Assembly: GCA_036376245.1 (NCBI GenBank)
Contig: DASVAS010000021.1
Location: forward strand, 1 to 64,000
Direction of reading: 5' to 3'
Origin: DATARR01 sp036376245
GTDB taxonomy: Bacteria > Acidobacteriota > Thermoanaerobaculia > Multivoradales > UBA5704
DNA: 64,000 nt
Part shown: one piece after another, positions 27,776-36,791 of the stretch
How positions within the stretch are numbered: the stretch's first letter is position 1
How the letters are laid out: each line of letters begins with the position of its first letter
The notes under the pieces: generated by a model
Databases searched by the model: none
The model's input: the letters and a program-made list of their open reading frames with translations, nothing else
What the model was told of the DNA's origin: nothing
Program-made: the position numbers and the translations under genes

Positions 27776-28056
27776 CTCCAGCCCCGAGTATCAGCCGTCT
27801 GCTCGATGAATTCGAGCGTTTCCCTTTCCGAGCGACGGCGGCTGACCAGAAGCGACTGACGTCTAGCCTCTTCCGCGAGAGGATTTTCTTCTTGTATGCC
27901 CAGACCGGTGGCGAGGATCTCTCGGGCCACTTCGCTCTTGGTCTTGCGCCGCCGCCGGGCCTCACGCTCAAGCGAACGGCTGAGATCGGTGTCGATACGT
28001 AGGGTAAGGACGGCGGTTGCTTTCTCTGTCGTGCCCATTGTCATACGGTAATACAT
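27772..28056 (-). CDS. Ribbon-helix-helix antitoxin
   Basis: A 94-residue CopG/RHH-type protein. The RHH core is TAVLTLRIDTDLSRSLEREA plus RRKTKSEVAREIL (about 13-48), and the C-terminal tail should bind the MazF-like toxin. Alternative starts at 28044 and 28038 would remove a few residues. It forms a translationally coupled pair with the toxin, which follows in the same operon and is probably repressed by the complex. Confidence 0.87.
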   Translation of the reverse strand: MYYRMTMGTTEKATAVLTLRIDTDLSRSLEREARRRRKTKSEVAREILATGLGIQEENPLAEEARRQSLLVSRRRSERETLEFIEQTADTRGWR

Positions 28057-28095
28057 CCCATCATTTTGTTCAACCTCGGAAGAGCTCTTTGGACC

Positions 28096-28374
28096 TCAGC
28101 TCGACTCGTCGATGACCTCGGCGACGGAAGTGGCAACCACGGCCCTCTCCAGCCAGCGCTCCAGCCGCTCCCGCTCCTGTTGGGCCAGGATGCGCTCACG
28201 GACGGCGTCCGGCACCGCGATGCCGCGAGCCCGCAGGACGATCAACAGGGCGCGCGCCGCTACTTCGGCGCGCCCTTCGGCAAATCCCTCGGCAAAGCCT
28301 ATGGCGAATCCTTCGGCGAAGTATTTTCTTGCGAAATCGCTCTGGTATTCGTAGCCCTTCATCCTGGCCTCCAA
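28096..28374 (-). pseudogene. Partial duplicate of the C-terminus of the adjacent Rpn-like gene
   Basis: A 92-codon frame whose translation repeats the last about 80 residues of the gene at 28432-29304 (KGYEYQSDFARKY to VAEVIDES). Nucleotide identity is about 95% over 28097-28240. The N-terminal nuclease-like domain is missing. An acidic/aromatic segment FAEGFAIGFAEGFAEGRAE is expanded relative to the parent VAQGRAEGRAE. It has an ATG but no good ribosome site, so it is probably a remnant of a tandem duplication; a functional short protein cannot be excluded. Confidence 0.7.
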
Positions 28375-28431
28375 GGCGGTGACGCGCTTCGCGTTCCGGG
28401 TCGCGAGGTGAGAGGAGTGCTCTTTGGACCC

Positions 28432-29304
28432 TCAGTTCGACTCGTCGATGACCTCGGCGACGGAGGTGGCAACCACGGCCTTCTCCAGCCAGTGCTCCAG
28501 CCGCTCCGGCTCCTGTTGGGCCAGGATGTGCTCACGGACGGCGTCCGGCACCGCGATGCCGCGAGCCCGCAGGACGGTCAACAGGGCGCGCGCCACTTCT
28601 TCCGCGCGCCCCTCCGCACGCCCTTGGGCGACGTACTTTCTCGCGAAATCGCTCTGGTATTCGTAACCCTTCATCATGGCCTCCAGCGACCGGCGAGCGG
28701 TCTCGTTCAAGGAATTGTATACGAGGTCGTAGTACAGCCTGGACCGGTCCTCATCGAGATCCCGGATGGCGGGCAGCACGGCGGCGGCGACCGAGGCCCC
28801 CTGCTCGGTGTTGCCGTGGGACATTACGGAGAGCACCCCGAGCTCGGGCCTGCGGAGCGCTTCCTCCGGGTCCGTCACGACCGGGACGGCGGTGCGGTGC
28901 AGCACCGGCGGGCGCAGGACGAAGCCCGGGACGCCGATCGCGATCGGTCCCGCGCACCATTCGGCGACTCCGGGATCCGGCGCGACGACGAGGAGGTCGG
29001 CCGGGCATCCGTGGACGGCTCGCGAGACGGTGACATAGGCCGGCCAACTGAAGCGCTTTCTGGGAGCCTCCGCCAACTGGACCTCGACGATGACCACCCG
29101 CACCGGGATACCGTCGTCGAGAAGGACGACCACGGCGTCGGCGCGGTATTCGGCGGGCTGGATCTCGTTGAGCTCGGTCGAGGCAAGGCGGGCCTGGGCG
29201 TAGGGAGGAAGCGAGACGCCCAGCACCTCGGTCAGGATCTCGGCGGCGAGCGACGGACGGTTCTTGAAGAGATCCACCAGGATCTCGTGGGCCATCGAGG
29301 GCAT
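28432..29304 (-). CDS. Rpn/PD-(D/E)XK-like putative nuclease family protein
   Basis: A 290-residue protein with the layout of Rpn-type (transposase_31-like) proteins. The start HEILVDLFKNRPSLAAEIL is followed by a nuclease-like core with AEYRADAVVVLLDDG (Asp near 56) and VRVVIVEVQLA (Glu-x-Gln near 74-76). The C-terminus has GRAEGRAEE repeats and a helical tail. In the Rpn family these residues belong to a PD-(D/E)XK site; activity here is unproven. AAGGAGGAAG precedes the ATG. A partial duplicate follows downstream. Confidence 0.75.
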   Translation of the reverse strand: MPSMAHEILVDLFKNRPSLAAEILTEVLGVSLPPYAQARLASTELNEIQPAEYRADAVVVLLDDGIPVRVVIVEVQLAEAPRKRFSWPAYVTVSRAVHGCPADLLVVAPDPGVAEWCAGPIAIGVPGFVLRPPVLHRTAVPVVTDPEEALRRPELGVLSVMSHGNTEQGASVAAAVLPAIRDLDEDRSRLYYDLVYNSLNETARRSLEAMMKGYEYQSDFARKYVAQGRAEGRAEEVARALLTVLRARGIAVPDAVREHILAQQEPERLEHWLEKAVVATSVAEVIDESN

Positions 29305-29476
29305 GGCGGCGATCTTCCTCCTTGGTCTCTCAACTCAGATTCGCTGAATCCGTGACAACATATCATGGTTCGGGCTTGGATGGGCCGGTGGGAGGCGTGA
29401 ACAAGGAAAATTATCTCTGGTAGAAAGCAGCTTCAAGACGGTGATGGGGACCCTCCGCCGCGTTAGGATGATCCCG

Positions 29477-30910
29477 ATGCGATCCCGCGCTTTCGCCTGG
29501 GCCGCCATCCTGCCCGCCGTCGCCATGGTCACCGCGATCGGCAGGGGAACCGGGGCTGACGCCACGACCATCGGGTTCTTCTTCCTGGTCGTGGTGCTCG
29601 GCCTCGCCGCCTGGGGGGGATGGGCGGTGGGGGCCGCCGCTTCGGTGGCGGCCATGCTGTGCTTCAACTTCTTCTTCCTGCCGCCGTTCGGCACCCTGGC
29701 TATCGCCGAACCGGCGCACTGGGTGGCGCTGCTCGCTTTTCTCGCCGCCTCCACCCTGGCCAGCCGCTTGGTGGCCACCGCCCGCAGCCAGGCCGTGGAG
29801 GCCCAGCGGCGCCGGCGCGAGGTGGAGATCCTCTACGACCTCTGCTTCGGCCTGTTCACCGTCAGCCAGCGGCCCGGCGTGCTGGGCGACGCGGCGGCGC
29901 GGACGCTCCAGGCGATCGGCGCCGAGGCCGGAACGCTCCTCATCGACGGCGTCGGGCCGCCGGTCAGCGTCATCGGCGACGAGCGTCTGGAGATCGATTC
30001 CGCCCTGCTGGAGCGGGCGCTGGAGAGCCGCGAGGTCGTCGCCACCACTCCTGCCGGGCTGCGGACCGCCTACATCCCGCTGCAGGTGGGCGGGACGCTC
30101 AACGGCGTCCTGGTGGCGCGGGGCCCGCTGGCGTCCCGGTCCGTGCTGGAGCCCGCGGGGCGTCTCCTCGCCCTGGCGGTGGAGCGCGAGCGGCTGCTGG
30201 CCGAATCCGCCTGGCTGGAAGGGGTGAAGGAGAGCGAAGCCCTGAAGACCTCTCTGCTGCGCGCGGTCTCCCACGATCTGCGGACGCCCCTGACCGCCAT
30301 GGGCCTGGAGATCGAGAGCCTGGACCGCCAGCTCGCGGACCGTCCCGAAGCCCTGGCGAGCGTCCGCGGGCTCTCGCTGGAGCGGGAGCGCCTGGCCCGC
30401 CGCATCGACAATCTCCTGGCCCTGGCGCGGCTGGAGGCGGGCGTGGCGCGTCCCCGCCCCGAGCCGGTGCCGCCCGGGAGCCTGTTCCGCGCCGCCCGCG
30501 AGAGCCTGTCGTCCATCCTCGACGGCCGGCCCGTCGCGGCAAGGGTGGAGCCCCGTTGCCCGGACCTCTGGACGGACCCTTCGCTGACTCTGGAGATCCT
30601 GGTGAACCTGCTGGAGAACGCCGCCCGGGCGACGCCGCCGAAAGAGCCCATCGAGCTGGACGCCGCCCGCGATCCCGAGTCGCCGGAGCGCGTCTTCCTG
30701 GAGGTGCGGGACCGCGGGCCGGGCCTGCCGCCCAGCGTCCGCCTGTGGCGCGGCGGAGAATTTACGGAGAGCGCTTCCGGCGGCCTCGGGCTCCGCATCG
30801 CCCGCAGCTTCGCGGAGACGAACGGCGGCGCTCTCGTTCTCCTCGACCGGCCGGGAGGCGGTACGATCGCGCGGGTGATCCTGCCCGCGGCCCCGGAAGA
30901 GGTGACCTGA
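29477..30910 (+). CDS. KdpD-type sensor histidine kinase without the KdpD/Usp N-terminus
   Basis: A 477-residue membrane kinase, probably the phosphodonor for KdpE. Order: DUF4118 four-helix membrane domain (about 5-95), GAF-like domain (about 110-240), HisKA with SHDLRTPL (His266) and HATPase with N-box NLLENAARA, G1 DRGPGLP and G2 GGLGLRIA (about 355-465). It equals the C-terminal half of a classical KdpD. The ATG at 29477 follows AGGA; ATGs at 29441 and 29468 are alternatives. It lies 11 bases upstream of the response regulator gene and about 6 kb from the truncated KdpD. Confidence 0.92.
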   Translation: MRSRAFAWAAILPAVAMVTAIGRGTGADATTIGFFFLVVVLGLAAWGGWAVGAAASVAAMLCFNFFFLPPFGTLAIAEPAHWVALLAFLAASTLASRLVATARSQAVEAQRRRREVEILYDLCFGLFTVSQRPGVLGDAAARTLQAIGAEAGTLLIDGVGPPVSVIGDERLEIDSALLERALESREVVATTPAGLRTAYIPLQVGGTLNGVLVARGPLASRSVLEPAGRLLALAVERERLLAESAWLEGVKESEALKTSLLRAVSHDLRTPLTAMGLEIESLDRQLADRPEALASVRGLSLERERLARRIDNLLALARLEAGVARPRPEPVPPGSLFRAARESLSSILDGRPVAARVEPRCPDLWTDPSLTLEILVNLLENAARATPPKEPIELDAARDPESPERVFLEVRDRGPGLPPSVRLWRGGEFTESASGGLGLRIARSFAETNGGALVLLDRPGGGTIARVILPAAPEEVT

Positions 30911-30921
30911 AAGGTGGTCCA

Positions 30922-31617
30922 TTGAGCCGTCCGAATCCCCTGATCCTGGTCGTCGACGACGATCCTTCCATCCGCCAGTCCCTCGTCCGCGAGCTGGCCC
31001 TCGCGGGCTACGACGCGGTCGCCGCCGCCGACGGCGTGGAGGGAAAGGCGGTCTTCGAGGAGCGCCGGCCCGATCTCGTGATCACCGACCTGGCCATGCC
31101 CCGTGCGGACGGCCACGCCGTGATCGCCGCCGTCCGCCGGGTGGACCAGACGCCGGTGATCGTGCTCTCCGTGCGCGGCGAGGAGGAGGACAAGGTCCGC
31201 GCCCTGGACCTAGGAGCGGACGACTACGTCAGCAAGCCGTTTTCCCTCCGCGAGCTGCTGGCCCGGGTGCGCACGCAGATCCGCCGCAGCGGCGCCGGGG
31301 CCGCGCCGGAAACCTTCCGCTTTCCGGATCTGGAGATCGACCGCGGCCGCCGCACCGTGGTCCAGCACGGCCGGGACGTGCGCCTGACTCCCACGGAATT
31401 CGCCATCCTCGAGCTGCTGGCCGCACAGGCGGGAAGACCGGTCACATTGCGCCAGATCATCGCGACGGTCTGGAAGGGCGCGCCGGCGACCACGACGGAC
31501 ACGGTGCGTGTCCACGTCGGCTCGCTGCGCCGCAAGATCGAGCCCGATCCGGCCAATCCCCGCTACATCGGAACGGAGCCCTGGGTGGGGTACAGGTTCC
31601 TGGCGGAGCCTCTTTAG
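30922..31617 (+). CDS. kdpE: Response regulator of the Kdp system (OmpR/PhoB type)
   Basis: A 231-residue regulator that should activate kdp transcription when phosphorylated. Receiver domain (about 7-120) with acidic pocket VVDDDP, phosphoacceptor Asp56 in VITDLAMP and Lys in SKPF. The C-terminal winged helix (about 135-228) has LTPTEFAILELLA and RVHVGSLRRKIE. The start is TTG at 30922 with AAGGTGG upstream; no ATG or GTG fits in frame. It is coupled to the kinase gene and precedes the kdp structural genes. Confidence 0.93.
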   Translation: MSRPNPLILVVDDDPSIRQSLVRELALAGYDAVAAADGVEGKAVFEERRPDLVITDLAMPRADGHAVIAAVRRVDQTPVIVLSVRGEEEDKVRALDLGADDYVSKPFSLRELLARVRTQIRRSGAGAAPETFRFPDLEIDRGRRTVVQHGRDVRLTPTEFAILELLAAQAGRPVTLRQIIATVWKGAPATTTDTVRVHVGSLRRKIEPDPANPRYIGTEPWVGYRFLAEPL

Positions 31618-31676
31618 AAACTCTTTCGATCTCCCTCCGGACTTTTTTGTCTTGACGCGCCGAAACTGGCAGCGTC

Positions 31677-32381
31677 ATGGACACCAGCAACCACAACACC
31701 GTTCCCCCCCGAGGCATGCGGATCAAGCTCGTCATGGGCCTGGTCGGCCTGTTCGCGATCCTGATCGCCGTGGGCGTCGAGAGCATCACGCTGCTCGACC
31801 GCCTCGGCGGCTCGATCGACGTCATCCTGCGTGAGAACTACCGGAGCGTCATCGCCTGCGAGCGGATGAAGGAAGCGCTGGAGAGGATGGACAGCGGCGC
31901 CCTCTTCGCCCTGGCGGGTGAGGAGGATCAGGGGCGCGCCCTCGCCGTTCAGCACCGTCCGCGGTTCGAAAGCGCCCTGAAAACGGAGCTGAGCAACGTC
32001 ACCCTTGCCGGCGAAGGGAAGCGGGCCGAGCGGCTGCGGCGACTCTTCGCCGGCTTCACGCCGGTCCTGGAGCGCGTCCTCGATCCGCGGGTCCCCCTGG
32101 AGGAGCGGCGCTCGCTCTACTTCCAGCGCCTCTATCCAAATTTCCAACTGATCAAGAAGACCGCCGACGAAATCCTGGAGATGAATCAGCGGAACATGGT
32201 GGGGGCCAAGGATCGCGCCCGCCAGACCGCCGACAGCGCGACCCGCCGCATGGCCGTGCTGCTCCTCGTGGGGACCGGCCTCGCGGGCCTCTGCGCCGTC
32301 TTTCTCTTCAGCGCTGTTTTCTGGCCGTTGGAGTGGCTGGCCCACCGAGGGGAGACATGGACCTCGCCTTCATCGTCCTGA
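31677..32381 (+). CDS. Truncated membrane sensor (KinB-like sensor domain without kinase)
   Basis: A 234-residue protein with two transmembrane helices (about 17-38 and 193-215) around a helical periplasmic domain (about 45-190; ENYRSVIACERMKEALERMDSGALF), the layout of KinB-type sensor kinases. The HAMP, HisKA and ATPase parts that should follow are missing. The frame ends with an unrelated tail (WLAHRGETWTSPSSS) overlapping the next small gene. It is therefore either a decayed kinase or a sensor-only protein. It sits between kdpE and kdpF, a position consistent with a former regulatory gene. Confidence 0.75.
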   Translation: MDTSNHNTVPPRGMRIKLVMGLVGLFAILIAVGVESITLLDRLGGSIDVILRENYRSVIACERMKEALERMDSGALFALAGEEDQGRALAVQHRPRFESALKTELSNVTLAGEGKRAERLRRLFAGFTPVLERVLDPRVPLEERRSLYFQRLYPNFQLIKKTADEILEMNQRNMVGAKDRARQTADSATRRMAVLLLVGTGLAGLCAVFLFSAVFWPLEWLAHRGETWTSPSSS

Positions 32382-32461
32382 CCCTCGGCTTCTTCGTGGC
32401 TTCCTGGGGCTTCGTGCGCCTCTGCGCCTCCCTGGAGCCGGCGCGGGAGGAAAAGAAATGA
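32357..32461 (+). CDS. 34-residue membrane peptide upstream of kdpF
   Basis: MDLAFIVLTLGFFVASWG plus FVRLCASLEPAREEKK: one transmembrane helix and a charged tail. GGGGAG precedes the ATG. Similar mini-proteins are found in front of kdpF in other bacteria, as I recall. Its stop overlaps the kdpF start by 4 bases (ATGA). It overlaps the end of the truncated sensor gene in another frame. Too short for usual gene finding. Confidence 0.7.
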   Translation: MDLAFIVLTLGFFVASWGFVRLCASLEPAREEKK

Positions 32462-32547
32462 ACGGCCTTTACATCCTGGGCCTTGTGGTGGCGCTGCTGC
32501 TGGCCGTCTACCTGTTCGTGGCCCTGTTGAAACCGGAGCGGTTCTGA
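32458..32547 (+). CDS. kdpF: Potassium-transporting ATPase subunit KdpF
   Basis: A 29-residue hydrophobic peptide (MNGLYILGLVVALLLAVYLF, then VALLKPERF), matching the size and shape of KdpF (single helix, ending in a charged F motif). It stabilises the KdpABC complex in the membrane. Start overlaps the preceding mini-gene; the last base of its stop is the first base of the kdpA ATG, so translation is coupled. Confidence 0.88.
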   Translation: MNGLYILGLVVALLLAVYLFVALLKPERF

Positions 32548-34184
32548 TGACTACCCATGGACTGCTTCAGATCGCGGTCTATTTTGTCGTCCTGCTGGCC
32601 CTCGCCAGGCCGCTGGGCGCCTGGATGGCGCGAGTCTATGAAGGGAAACCGCTCCGCTTCGAACGGTTGATCTATCGCCTGACCGGGGTGCGGCCGGAGG
32701 AGGAGATGGATTGGAAGGTCTACGCGCTTTCCATGCTGCTGTTCAGCGCCGTGGGCATCCTCTTCCTCTATGGGCTGCAGCGCCTCCAGGGAGCGTTGCC
32801 CGGGAATCCCCAGTCGCTGGGCGCGGTGACTCCGGATTCCTCGTTCAACACCGCCGTCTCCTTCGTCAGCAATACCAATTGGCAGGGGTACGGCGGCGAG
32901 ACGACGATGAGCTACCTGACGCAGATGGTGGGGCTGACGGTACAGAATTTCGTCTCGGCGGCGGCGGGCATGGCCATGCTGGCGGCTCTCATCCGCGGCC
33001 TCGTGCGCAGAAACGCCAGCACCATCGGCAACTTCTGGGTGGACCTCACGCGGACGACGCTCTACATCCTGTTGCCGCTGTCGCTGATCCTGGCGCTCGT
33101 GCTCGTTTCGCAGGGCGTGGTGCAGACGTTCTCGGGATACCGGACGGCACCGCTCCTCGAATCAGGGACCGAGCAGGTCCTGGCCCTGGGCCCCGCGGCT
33201 TCGCAGATCGCCATCAAGCAGATCGGCACCAACGGCGGCGGCTTCTTCAACGTCAACTCCGCCCATCCGTTCGAGAACCCGACGCCGCTGTCGAATTTTC
33301 TGGAAATGCTTTCAATCCTGCTGATCCCCGCCGCGCTCTGCTACACCTTCGGGCGCATGGTGGGCGACACCCGCCAGGGGTGGGCGCTGCTCGCCGCCAT
33401 GATGCTGGTGCTGTTGCCGTTCGTCCTCCTTGGCTACGGCGCCGAACAAAACAACATGGAAGGCAAGGAGGTTCGCTTCGGCATCGCCAGCTCGACCCTC
33501 TGGGCGGCGGCGACCACGGCGGCTTCGAACGGCTCGGTGAATTCCATGCACGACTCCTACACGCCGCTGGGCGGGCTGGTGCCGCTCCTCCTCATGCAGT
33601 TCGGCGAGGTGATCTTCGGCGGTGTGGGCTCGGGGCTCTACGGCATGCTGATCTTCGTCCTGGTCGCGGTCTTCATCGCCGGCCTGATGGTGGGCCGCAC
33701 GCCCGAGTACCTGGGCAAGAAGATCGAAGCCTACGAGATGAAGATGGCCTCCCTGGTCGTCCTCATCATGCCGTTGGTCGTGCTGGGTTTCACCGCCCTG
33801 GCCGTGATCGTCGAGCCGGGCACGAAGACGATCCTCAACCCCGGCGCGCACGGCTTCTCCGAGGTGCTCTACGCCTTCACGTCGCAGGGCAACAACAACG
33901 GCAGCGCCTTCGCGGGTCTGGGCGCCAACAATCCTTTCTATAACACCACCGGCGGCCTGGCCATGCTCTTCGCCCGCTTCTGGCTGGCCATCCCGGTCCT
34001 GGCGATCGCCGGCTCGCTGGCGAAGAAGAAGCTGACGCCGGCCGGTCCGGGGACGCTGCCCACGCACACGCTGCTGTTCGTCGTCTTCCTGATCGGCGTG
34101 ATCGTGCTGGTGGGAGCGCTGACTTTCTTTCCGGCCCTGGCGCTCGGGCCCATCGTCGAACACCTCCAGATGCTGGCGGGATGA
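32547..34184 (+). CDS. kdpA: Potassium-transporting ATPase subunit KdpA
   Basis: A 545-residue membrane protein that forms the K+ channel-like pore of the high-affinity Kdp pump. About ten transmembrane helices. The four selectivity-filter regions are visible: SNTNWQGYGGE (about 110-120), GTNGGGFFN (about 228-236), NGSVNSMHDSY (about 330-340) and GNNNGSAFAG (about 449-458). Length is close to E. coli KdpA (557). Coupled to kdpF upstream; kdpB follows after 7 bases. Confidence 0.98.
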   Translation: MTTHGLLQIAVYFVVLLALARPLGAWMARVYEGKPLRFERLIYRLTGVRPEEEMDWKVYALSMLLFSAVGILFLYGLQRLQGALPGNPQSLGAVTPDSSFNTAVSFVSNTNWQGYGGETTMSYLTQMVGLTVQNFVSAAAGMAMLAALIRGLVRRNASTIGNFWVDLTRTTLYILLPLSLILALVLVSQGVVQTFSGYRTAPLLESGTEQVLALGPAASQIAIKQIGTNGGGFFNVNSAHPFENPTPLSNFLEMLSILLIPAALCYTFGRMVGDTRQGWALLAAMMLVLLPFVLLGYGAEQNNMEGKEVRFGIASSTLWAAATTAASNGSVNSMHDSYTPLGGLVPLLLMQFGEVIFGGVGSGLYGMLIFVLVAVFIAGLMVGRTPEYLGKKIEAYEMKMASLVVLIMPLVVLGFTALAVIVEPGTKTILNPGAHGFSEVLYAFTSQGNNNGSAFAGLGANNPFYNTTGGLAMLFARFWLAIPVLAIAGSLAKKKLTPAGPGTLPTHTLLFVVFLIGVIVLVGALTFFPALALGPIVEHLQMLAG

Positions 34185-34191
34185 ATCGGAT

Positions 34192-36258
34192 ATGTCCAGG
34201 AAAAAGACTTCTCTTTTCGATCCCGGAATCCTCCGCGGGGCGGTCAAGGATTCCTTCCGCAAGCTCGACCCGCGGTTGATGATCCGCAATCCCGTGATGT
34301 TCGTGGTCTATGCGGGCAGCTTTCTCACCACCGGTTTGTGGATCCAGGCCCTGGTGGGACGGGGCGAGGCGCCGGCCGGGTTCACACTGGCGGTGGCCCT
34401 CTGGTTGTGGTTCACCGTCCTGTTCGCCAATTTCGCGGAAGCCATGGCCGAAGGACGGGGCAAGGCCCAGGCCGCGGCCCTGCGCAAGACCCGCAAGGCC
34501 ACGGTGGCGAAGAAGCTCGCCGAGCCCCGCCTCGACGCCTCCCGCGTGGAGATCGCTTCGACCGATCTGCGCAAGGGCGACGTCGTCCTGGTCGAAGCGG
34601 GAGACACCATTCCCGGCGACGGCGAGGTGATCGAAGGCGCGGCTTCCGTCAACGAGGCCGCCGTCACCGGCGAGAGCGCGCCGGTGATCCGCGAGAGCGG
34701 CGGCGACCGCAGCTCGGTCACGGGCGGCACCCAGGTGCTCTCCGACTGGCTGATCGTCCGCATCACGGCCAACCCCGGCGAGACCTTTCTCGACCGCATG
34801 ATCTCGCTGGTCGAAGGCGCGAAGCGGCAGAAGACGCCCAATGAGATCGCCCTTTCGATCCTGCTCGCCGCCCTGACGCTGGTCTTCCTGATGGCCACCG
34901 TCACCCTGCTGCCGTTCTCCATCTACAGCGTCACCGCGGCGGGGAATGGCACGCCGGTGACCGTCACCGTGCTGACGGCGCTGCTGGTCTGCCTGATCCC
35001 GACGACGATCGGCGGCCTGCTCTCGGCGATCGGCATCGCGGGCATGGACCGCATGATCCAGGCGAACGTCATCGCCCTGTCCGGCCGCGCGGTGGAAGCG
35101 GCCGGTGACGTGGACGTGCTGCTGCTCGACAAGACCGGCACCATCACGCTCGGCAACCGGCAGGCCACCGAATTCCTGCCAGCCGAAGGGATCGCGGAGG
35201 CCGATTTCGCCGACGCGGCGCAGCTCTCGTCGCTGGCCGACGAGACCCCCGAGGGGCGCAGCATCGTGGTGCTCGCCAAGGAGAAATACAAGATCCGCCA
35301 GCGCGACCTGCAAGCCCTCGGCGCCCATTTCGTGCCGTTCACCGCGCAGACGCGCATGAGCGGCGTGGACCTCAACGGCCACCGGATCCGCAAGGGGGCC
35401 GCCGACGCCGTCGAGGCGTTCGTGCAAGGCCTGGGCGGCGGATTTCCCGCCGACGTCCGCACCAGGGTCGAGACCATCGCCAAGACCGGCGGCACGCCGC
35501 TGGTGGTGGCCGAGAATCAGCGGGTCCTGGGCGTGATCCATCTCAAGGACATCGTGAAGGGCGGCATTCGCGAGCGCTTCGGCGAGCTGCGGGAGATGGG
35601 GATCAAGACCGTGATGATCACCGGCGACAACCCGCTGACCGCCGCCGCCATCGCCGCCGAAGCCGGGGTGGATGACTTCCTGGCCCAGGCCACGCCGGAG
35701 ACCAAGCTGAAGCTGATCCGCGACTATCAGGCGGGCGGACGCCTCGTGGCCATGACCGGCGACGGCACCAACGACGCGCCGGCGCTCGCGCAGGCGGACG
35801 TGGCGGTGGCCATGAGCTCCGGCACCCAGGCGGCCAAGGAGGCGGCGAACCTGGTGGATCTCGACTCCAATCCCACCAAGCTGATCGAGACGGTGGAGAT
35901 CGGCAAGCAGCTCCTGATCACGCGGGGGACGCTCACCACGTTTTCCATCGCCAACGACGTGGCCAAGTACTTCGCCATCATCCCGGCGGCCTTCGCCACC
36001 ACCTACCCGGCGCTGAACCAGCTCAACCTGATGCGGCTGGCGAGCCCGGAGAGCGCCATCCTGTCGGCGGTCATCTTCAACGCCCTGATCATCGTCGCGC
36101 TGATCCCGCTGGCGTTGCGGGGCGTCAAATTCCGCCGCCATTCGGCCTCGCGCCTGCTGCGCGACAACCTGCTGATCTACGGCCTGGGAGGCGTGATCGT
36201 GCCTTTCGTGGGAATCAAGCTGATCGACCTCGTCCTCCAGGGTCTGGGACTGGTGTAG
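34192..36258 (+). CDS. kdpB: Potassium-transporting P-type ATPase subunit KdpB
   Basis: A 688-residue P-type ATPase that hydrolyses ATP to drive K+ uptake. Motifs: VTGES in the actuator (about 158-162), phosphorylation loop LLDKTGTIT (Asp about 311), and the P-domain hinge TGDGTNDAPAL (about 522-532). Six to seven transmembrane helices. Full length. Ser-162-type inhibitory phosphorylation known for E. coli KdpB would fall in the TGES loop, which is intact here. Part of kdpFABC. Confidence 0.98.
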   Translation: MSRKKTSLFDPGILRGAVKDSFRKLDPRLMIRNPVMFVVYAGSFLTTGLWIQALVGRGEAPAGFTLAVALWLWFTVLFANFAEAMAEGRGKAQAAALRKTRKATVAKKLAEPRLDASRVEIASTDLRKGDVVLVEAGDTIPGDGEVIEGAASVNEAAVTGESAPVIRESGGDRSSVTGGTQVLSDWLIVRITANPGETFLDRMISLVEGAKRQKTPNEIALSILLAALTLVFLMATVTLLPFSIYSVTAAGNGTPVTVTVLTALLVCLIPTTIGGLLSAIGIAGMDRMIQANVIALSGRAVEAAGDVDVLLLDKTGTITLGNRQATEFLPAEGIAEADFADAAQLSSLADETPEGRSIVVLAKEKYKIRQRDLQALGAHFVPFTAQTRMSGVDLNGHRIRKGAADAVEAFVQGLGGGFPADVRTRVETIAKTGGTPLVVAENQRVLGVIHLKDIVKGGIRERFGELREMGIKTVMITGDNPLTAAAIAAEAGVDDFLAQATPETKLKLIRDYQAGGRLVAMTGDGTNDAPALAQADVAVAMSSGTQAAKEAANLVDLDSNPTKLIETVEIGKQLLITRGTLTTFSIANDVAKYFAIIPAAFATTYPALNQLNLMRLASPESAILSAVIFNALIIVALIPLALRGVKFRRHSASRLLRDNLLIYGLGGVIVPFVGIKLIDLVLQGLGLV

Positions 36259-36260
36259 CC

Positions 36261-36791
36261 ATGAGACAACTGAAACCCGCGATCCTCATCTTTCTCGTCC
36301 TGACCGTGATCACCGGACTGATCTATCCTCTGGTCGTGACCGGCATCGCGCAAGCGGTCTTTCCGCGTCAAGCCAACGGCCTCCCCGAGCTGATCGGTCA
36401 GCCCTTCACCGGACCGCGCTACTTCTGGAGCCGCCCCTCGGCCACTTCGCCGCCGTACAACGCGGCGGCCTCGTCGGGATCGAACCTCGGTCCCACGAAT
36501 CCGGCGCTGATCGAACGGGTCAAGGCGGACGTGGAGAGAATCCGCGTGGCGCATCCCGGCAAGGGGCCGGTGCCCGTGGACCTCGTCACCGCGTCCGCCT
36601 CCGGACTCGATCCACACATCAGCCCGGCGGCGGCGTTCTATCAGGTGGAGCGCGTTGCCGCCGCGCGGGGCCTCGATCCGGCCGTCGTCCGCCGCCTCGT
36701 CGACGAGCACACCGAGGGACGCACCTTCGGTCTCCTCGGCGAGCCGCGGATCAATGTGTTGAAGCTGAATCTTGCCCTGGACGCCTTATGA
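36261..36791 (+). CDS. kdpC: Potassium-transporting ATPase subunit KdpC
   Basis: A 176-residue subunit with one N-terminal transmembrane helix (about 8-28) and a periplasmic domain. Motifs of KdpC are present: GPRYFWSRPSAT (about 51-62), the Asn-rich segment PYNAAASSGSNLGPTNP, and SGLDPHISPAAA (about 114-125). It assembles KdpA with KdpB and raises ATP affinity. Starts 2 bases after kdpB and overlaps kdpD by 4 bases. Confidence 0.98.
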   Translation: MRQLKPAILIFLVLTVITGLIYPLVVTGIAQAVFPRQANGLPELIGQPFTGPRYFWSRPSATSPPYNAAASSGSNLGPTNPALIERVKADVERIRVAHPGKGPVPVDLVTASASGLDPHISPAAAFYQVERVAAARGLDPAVVRRLVDEHTEGRTFGLLGEPRINVLKLNLALDAL

